This document shows positions 60,040 through 64,000 of a DNA stretch of 64,000 bases, piece by piece. This DNA comes from Streptomyces tubercidicus (lineage in GTDB: Bacteria > Actinomycetota > Actinomycetes > Streptomycetales > Streptomycetaceae). Position 1 is the first letter of the stretch. Each line of letters starts with the position of its first letter. A program made the translations under genes and the position numbers. Below the pieces are notes generated by a model. The model saw only the letters and a program-made list of their open reading frames with translations. It was not told the origin of the DNA and ran no database searches. The stretch covers positions 4,526,001-4,590,000 of the forward strand of contig NZ_CP114205.1 in NCBI RefSeq assembly GCF_027497495.1, read 5' to 3'.

Positions 60040-60695
60040 TGCGAATCGTCCTCGTCGGACCCCCGGGGGCCGGCAAGGGTACGCAGGCTGCGTACCTTGC
60101 CAAGAACCTCGCGATCCCGCACATCTCCACGGGGGACCTGTTCCGCGCCAACATCAGCCAGGGGACGCCCCTCGGCCGCGAGGCGAAGTCATACATGGAC
60201 GCCGGCAATCTGGTGCCCGACTCGGTCACCATCGCGATGGCCGAGGACCGTATGGAGCAGCCCGACGCGGCCAACGGCTTCCTCCTGGACGGCTTCCCCC
60301 GCAACCTGGGGCAGGCCAAGGCGCTGGACGAGTACCTCAAGGACCACAGCCTCAAGCTGGACGCCGTCCTGGACCTGGAGGTCCCCGAGGACGAGGTCGT
60401 CAAGCGGATCGCCGGCCGGCGCATCTGCCGCAACGACAGCAGCCACGTCTTCCACGCCGAGTACAACAAGCCGGAGACCGAGGGCGTCTGTGACGTCTGC
60501 GGCGGCGAGCTGTACCAGCGGGACGACGACCGTGAGGAGACCGTCCGCAAGCGCCTGGAGGTCTACCACACGGAGACCGAGCCGATCATCGACTACTACA
60601 AGGCCCAGGGCCTGGTGGTGGACATCCCCGCGATGGGCAAGGTCGACGAGGTCACCACGCGCGCGATGGCGGCTCTGCCGTCCCGGGACGCGTAG
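60039..60695 (+). CDS. adk: Adenylate kinase
   Basis: 218 residues, long form. P-loop GPPGAGKGTQAAYLAKN, LLDGFPRNLGQAKALDEYL, and the lid domain with zinc-type cysteines (RRICRNDSSHVFH and CDVCGGELYQRDDD; four-residue set C-H-C-C). It interconverts ATP, ADP and AMP. Cotranscribed with secY; a strong hairpin follows. Confidence 0.98.
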   Translation: MRIVLVGPPGAGKGTQAAYLAKNLAIPHISTGDLFRANISQGTPLGREAKSYMDAGNLVPDSVTIAMAEDRMEQPDAANGFLLDGFPRNLGQAKALDEYLKDHSLKLDAVLDLEVPEDEVVKRIAGRRICRNDSSHVFHAEYNKPETEGVCDVCGGELYQRDDDREETVRKRLEVYHTETEPIIDYYKAQGLVVDIPAMGKVDEVTTRAMAALPSRDA

Positions 60696-60712
60696 CAGCA
60701 CACGGCGTGCCC

Positions 60713-60747
60713 ACGGCCGCGGTGCCCGTATCGGGTACCGCGGCCGT
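60713..60747 (+). terminator. Long hairpin between adk and map
   Basis: ACGGCCGCGGTGCCCG pairs with CGGGTACCGCGGCCGT (16 bp, one wobble) around TAT. No T-run, so it may be a partial terminator. Confidence 0.7.
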
Positions 60748-60817
60748 ATCGTGTACGGGGCGGTCGTGACGGCCGCCGGAGAAGCGTTGTAGTCGGTTCA
60801 GGAAGGCGCCAGCCCTC

Positions 60818-61654
60818 ATGGTGGAGATCAAGACCCCCGAGCAGATCGCGAAGATGCGCGAGGCGGGGCTGGTGGTCGCCGCCATTCACGCGGCGACCCG
60901 GAAGGTCGCGGTGCCCGGCGCCACGACCAAGGACCTGGACGACGCGGCCCGCAAGGTGCTCGCCGAACACGGTGCGAAGTCGAACTTCCTCGGATACGGC
61001 GGCTTCCCCGCGACGATCTGCACCTCGGTCAACGATGTCGTGGTCCACGGCATCCCCGACACCGAGACGGTGCTGCAGAACGGCGACATCATCTCCATCG
61101 ACTGCGGCGCGATCATCGACGGCTGGCACGGCGACGCGGCATACACCGCCTTCGTCGGCTCCGGCCACTCCGCGGAGCTGGTCGGGCTGAGCCGGGTCAC
61201 CGAGGAGTCGATGTGGGCCGGTATCGCGGCGGTGGCCAAGGGCAACCGGCTGGTGGACATCTCCAAGGCGATCGAGGGCTACATCCGCCGCCAGCCGCGC
61301 CCCACCAGCGGTAAGTACGGCATCGTCGAGGACTACGGCGGCCACGGCATCGGCTCGCAGATGCACATGGACCCGCATCTGCTGAACTACGTCGACCGCA
61401 AGCGCGGCCGCGGGCCCAAGCTGGTGCCCGGCTTCTGCATCGCGATCGAGCCGATGGTGAACCTCGGCACGGCCAAGACCCACGTTCTTGATGACGACTG
61501 GACGGTCAAGTCGAACGACGGCAGCTGGTCCTCGCACTGGGAGCACTCGGTCGCGCTGACCGAGGACGGCCCGCTGGTGCTGACCGCGCCGGACGGCGGC
61601 AAGGCCAAGCTGGCCGAGCTGGGCATCACCGCGGCGCCCGACCCCCTCGCCTGA
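60818..61654 (+). CDS. map: Methionine aminopeptidase type I
   Basis: 278 residues. Metal ligands are visible in SIDCGAIIDGWHGDAAYT (two Asp), GHGIGSQMH (His), GFCIAIEPM (Glu) and WEHSVALTEDG (Glu). It removes N-terminal methionine from new proteins. Usual place after adk; the ATG follows CAGGAAGGC. Confidence 0.97.
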   Translation: MVEIKTPEQIAKMREAGLVVAAIHAATRKVAVPGATTKDLDDAARKVLAEHGAKSNFLGYGGFPATICTSVNDVVVHGIPDTETVLQNGDIISIDCGAIIDGWHGDAAYTAFVGSGHSAELVGLSRVTEESMWAGIAAVAKGNRLVDISKAIEGYIRRQPRPTSGKYGIVEDYGGHGIGSQMHMDPHLLNYVDRKRGRGPKLVPGFCIAIEPMVNLGTAKTHVLDDDWTVKSNDGSWSSHWEHSVALTEDGPLVLTAPDGGKAKLAELGITAAPDPLA

Positions 61655-61722
61655 GCCGCGCCGCCGCGCCGCGACAGGGGCGGCGGGCGTAAGGATCACG
61701 CCCGATGGGCAATAATCCTGGA

Positions 61723-61752
61723 TTCGTCTTTTCCTGGACCCTGGCGTAGACT
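61723..61752 (+). promoter_or_regulatory. Candidate infA promoter
   Basis: TTCGTC, 18 bases, TAGACT, about 90 bases before infA. Confidence 0.5.
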
Positions 61753-61843
61753 AACGCGTCGGCTCTCGTGCATCCGTATGCCCTCTTGGTTGAGGGTGTG
61801 GTGCGGGATAGTCGATCAAGGTAGCCGATTCGAAGGGCGAAGC

Positions 61844-62065
61844 GTGGCCAAGAAGCAAGGTGCCATCGAAATCGAGGGCACCGTGATCGAGTCCCTCCCG
61901 AACGCCATGTTCAAGGTGGAGCTCCAGAACGGTCACAAGGTCCTCGCGCACATCAGCGGCAAGATGCGGATGCACTACATCCGTATCCTCCCGGATGACC
62001 GGGTCGTCGTGGAGCTTTCTCCGTACGACCTGACGCGTGGCCGGATCGTCTACCGCTACAAGTAG
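61844..62065 (+). CDS. infA: Translation initiation factor IF-1
   Basis: 73 residues from the GTG at 61844 (MAKKQGAIEIEGTVIESLPN), after CGAAGGGCGAAGC. OB-fold core HISGKMRMHYIRILPDDRV. It binds the A site during initiation. Followed by rpmJ after 60 bases. Confidence 0.98.
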   Translation: MAKKQGAIEIEGTVIESLPNAMFKVELQNGHKVLAHISGKMRMHYIRILPDDRVVVELSPYDLTRGRIVYRYK

Positions 62066-62125
62066 ATCTTGTCGCCGCCCCGCTCCCGTGGGGTGACGGC
62101 ACTGACCCGGAGAACCTCACATCCC

Positions 62126-62239
62126 ATGAAGGTCAAGCCGAGCGTCAAGAAGATCTGCGACAAGTGCAAGGTGATCCGCCGCCACGGCCGGGTCATGGTC
62201 ATCTGCGACAACCTGCGCCACAAGCAGCGCCAGGGCTGA
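62126..62239 (+). CDS. rpmJ: 50S ribosomal protein L36 (zinc-binding form)
   Basis: 37 residues read directly: it starts MKVKPSVKKICDKCKVIRRH and ends NLRHKQRQG. C11, C14, C27 and H32 form the zinc site, so this is the zinc form. Too short for standard gene callers but certain by sequence and place. Confidence 0.97.
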   Translation: MKVKPSVKKICDKCKVIRRHGRVMVICDNLRHKQRQG

Positions 62240-62338
62240 CGCACGCCGACCACCTGCATTTCGCAGTTTTCGCGCGACGCAAGCACATACGTACATACGC
62301 AGTCACCCGACCCCCGCATCACTCGCGTGGGGACGACA

Positions 62339-62359
62339 CCCCCGGCTCGGAGGCCGGGG
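62339..62359 (+). repeat. Hairpin in the rpsM leader
   Basis: CCCCCGGC and GCCGGGG around a TCGGAG loop, in the 198-base gap between rpmJ and rpsM, which has no gene. Confidence 0.45.
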
Positions 62360-62437
62360 ACCCGGCTCGTAATTCTGCAGAGTCTTACGGGAACGGTGCT
62401 GCGGAAGACCTCCGAATAGCCATCAGGAGCCACATCA

Positions 62438-62818
62438 ATGGCACGCCTCGCAGGCGTTGATCTCCCGCGCGAAAAGCGTGTGGAGGTCGCCCTCACCTAC
62501 GTCTTCGGTATCGGGCGGACGCTGTCGCAGCAGACTCTCGCTGCCACCGGCGTCGACCCCAACACCCGGGTTCGCGACCTGGCCGAGGAAGACCTCGTCA
62601 AGATCCGCGAGTACGTGGACAACAACCTCAAGACCGAGGGTGACCTCCGTCGCGAGATCCAGGCCGACATCCGCCGCAAGGTCGAGATCGGCTGCTACCA
62701 GGGTCTGCGCCACCGCCGCGGTCTGCCGGTGCACGGTCAGCGCACCAGCACGAACGCCCGTACCCGCAAGGGCCCGCGTCGCGCGATCGCCGGCAAGAAG
62801 AAGCCGGGCAAGAAGTAG
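62438..62818 (+). CDS. rpsM: 30S ribosomal protein S13
   Basis: 126 residues: MARLAGVDLPREKRVEVALT, then RRGLPVHGQRTSTNARTRKG. S13 contacts the P-site tRNA and 50S bridges. GAGG-type site before the ATG; start of the alpha operon. Confidence 0.98.
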   Translation: MARLAGVDLPREKRVEVALTYVFGIGRTLSQQTLAATGVDPNTRVRDLAEEDLVKIREYVDNNLKTEGDLRREIQADIRRKVEIGCYQGLRHRRGLPVHGQRTSTNARTRKGPRRAIAGKKKPGKK

Positions 62819-62887
62819 TCCTCAGCAGGACAGGACGCTTACCAGCGGTCTTCGCTGTAGGACCGACCACCTCCACGGGAGTAATGA

Positions 62888-63292
62888 ATGCCTCCGAAGG
62901 GCCGTACGGCCGGCGCCAAGAAGGTGCGCCGCAAGGAGAAGAAGAACGTTGCCCACGGGCACGCTCACATCAAGAGCACGTTCAACAACACGATCGTTTC
63001 GATCACGGACCCCACGGGCAACGTGATCTCTTGGGCCTCTGCCGGCCACGTCGGCTTCAAGGGCTCGCGCAAGTCCACCCCCTTCGCCGCGCAGATGGCC
63101 GCCGAGTCGGCCGCCCGCCGCGCGCAGGAGCACGGCATGCGCAAGGTCGACGTCTTCGTCAAGGGTCCCGGCTCCGGCCGTGAGACCGCGATCCGCTCCC
63201 TCCAGGCCACCGGCCTTGAGGTGGGTTCGATCCAGGACGTCACCCCCACTCCGCACAACGGATGCCGCCCGCCCAAGCGCCGGCGCGTCTGA
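62888..63292 (+). CDS. rpsK: 30S ribosomal protein S11
   Basis: 134 residues. KKNVAHGHAHIKSTFNNTIV and VTPTPHNGCRPPKRRRV are typical. S11 lies on the platform at the E site. Followed by rpsD after 29 bases. Confidence 0.98.
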   Translation: MPPKGRTAGAKKVRRKEKKNVAHGHAHIKSTFNNTIVSITDPTGNVISWASAGHVGFKGSRKSTPFAAQMAAESAARRAQEHGMRKVDVFVKGPGSGRETAIRSLQATGLEVGSIQDVTPTPHNGCRPPKRRRV

Positions 63293-63321
63293 CGCACTGA
63301 GGTAACGGAGACAACTGGAAA

Positions 63322-63948
63322 ATGGCGCGTTATACCGGGGCCGACTGCAAGCGTTGCCGTCGGGAGAAGCAGAAGCTCTTCCTCAAGGGGAGCAAGTGCG
63401 AGAGCGCGAAGTGCCCGATCGAGATCCGTCCTTACCCCCCGGGTGAGCACGGTCGCGGGCGCACCAAGGACAGCGAGTACCTGCTCCAGCTTCGTGAGAA
63501 GCAGAAGTGCAGCCGTATCTACGGTGTCCTGGAGAAGCAGTTCGTGAACTACTACAAGGAAGCGAACCAGAAGACCGGCAAGACCGGTGAGAACCTTCTG
63601 CGCATCCTTGAGACCCGCCTCGACAACGTGGTCTACCGGGCCGGCTTTGCCAAGTCCCGGGACCACGCCCGTCAGCTGGTCCGTCACGGACACGTGAATG
63701 TGAACGGCCGCAAGACCGACATCCCGTCGGCTCGCGTGGCCGTGAACGACATCATCGAGGTCCGCGAGGGCTCTCGGAACCTGACCCCGTTCGCGGTGGC
63801 ACAGGCCGAGGCCGGCGAGAGGACCGTTCCGGCCTGGCTGGAAGCGATCCCCTCGAACCTGCGGATTCTCGTGCACAGCATGCCCGAGCGCCAGGTGATC
63901 GACACCCAGGTGCAGGAGCAGCTGATCGTTGAGCTCTACTCCAAGTAA
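63322..63948 (+). CDS. rpsD: 30S ribosomal protein S4 (zinc-binding form)
   Basis: 208 residues. The N-terminus has the four-cysteine zinc site C9-C12-C26-C31 (DCKRCRREKQK and CESAKC), then IEIRPYPPGEHGRGRTKDSE and the S4 RNA-binding domain (RLDNVVYRAGFAKSRDHARQ, HGHVNVNGRK). S4 is a primary 16S-binding protein. Many actinobacterial S4 proteins lack these cysteines. In S. coelicolor, from memory, rpoA follows rpsK directly and rpsD lies elsewhere, so a second, cysteine-free rpsD may exist in this genome. GGTAACGGAGACA precedes the ATG. Confidence 0.96.
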   Translation: MARYTGADCKRCRREKQKLFLKGSKCESAKCPIEIRPYPPGEHGRGRTKDSEYLLQLREKQKCSRIYGVLEKQFVNYYKEANQKTGKTGENLLRILETRLDNVVYRAGFAKSRDHARQLVRHGHVNVNGRKTDIPSARVAVNDIIEVREGSRNLTPFAVAQAEAGERTVPAWLEAIPSNLRILVHSMPERQVIDTQVQEQLIVELYSK

Positions 63949-64000
63949 GAGCTGACCGGTGGGGGCGGTACGGAGCCGATGGCGCCGTGCCGCCCGTACC

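Overview
The window is a Streptomyces (or very close actinomycete) chromosome segment. The evidence is very high GC with strong third-position bias, frequent GTG starts and one TTG start, AGGAGG-type ribosome binding sites, and the gene order rpmG-hadA-hadB ... tRNA-Trp-secE-nusG-rplKA-rplJL-rpoBC-rpsL-rpsG-fusA-tuf-S10-spc-secY-adk-map-infA-rpmJ-rpsM-rpsK. It is core chromosome. I see no insertion sequence, phage, CRISPR array or recent island.

Region 1 (1-9.5 kb). On the minus strand lie the start of korB, korA (2-oxoacid:ferredoxin oxidoreductase), a NarL/LuxR response regulator and two tandem paralogous histidine kinases. Diverging on the plus strand is a pair that looks like orphan type VII secretion parts: an EccD-like polytopic membrane protein without its ubiquitin-like domain, and a proline-rich MinD/EspI-like ATPase.

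Region 2 (9.7-20 kb). A tightly coupled operon nuoA-B-C-H-I-J-K-L-M-N encodes a complex I-like machine without NuoD, E, F or G, so it has no NADH module. With KorAB close by, a reduced-ferredoxin input is a reasonable hypothesis.

Region 3 (20-30.5 kb). Housekeeping and mixed genes: htpX, a YccF-family membrane protein, yajQ, tRNA-Tyr, a small secreted four-cysteine protein, an NAD(P)-binding protein, a cytosine deaminase-like amidohydrolase that seems to have lost catalytic residues, tRNA-Thr and tRNA-Met, rpmG, the hadA/hadB dehydratase pair, murB, adenosine deaminase and an aspartate aminotransferase.

Region 4 (30.5-64 kb). The transcription/translation superregion: tRNA-Trp, secE, nusG, rplK-rplA, rplJ-rplL, rpoB-rpoC, a DUF1707-type membrane protein, the str operon, the S10 operon, the spc operon, secY-adk-map, and infA-rpmJ-rpsM-rpsK-rpsD ending just before the expected rpoA. 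The intergenic regions are rich in regulatory hairpins: a terminator-like leader before rplJ, a double-hairpin leader before secY, hairpins at the S10/spc junction, and an almost identical 28-nt hairpin element in the leaders of both rpsL and rpsJ.

Gene starts were chosen from ribosome binding sites, overlaps with the upstream gene and known family lengths. Promoters and terminators were found by eye, so they are less certain than the genes.
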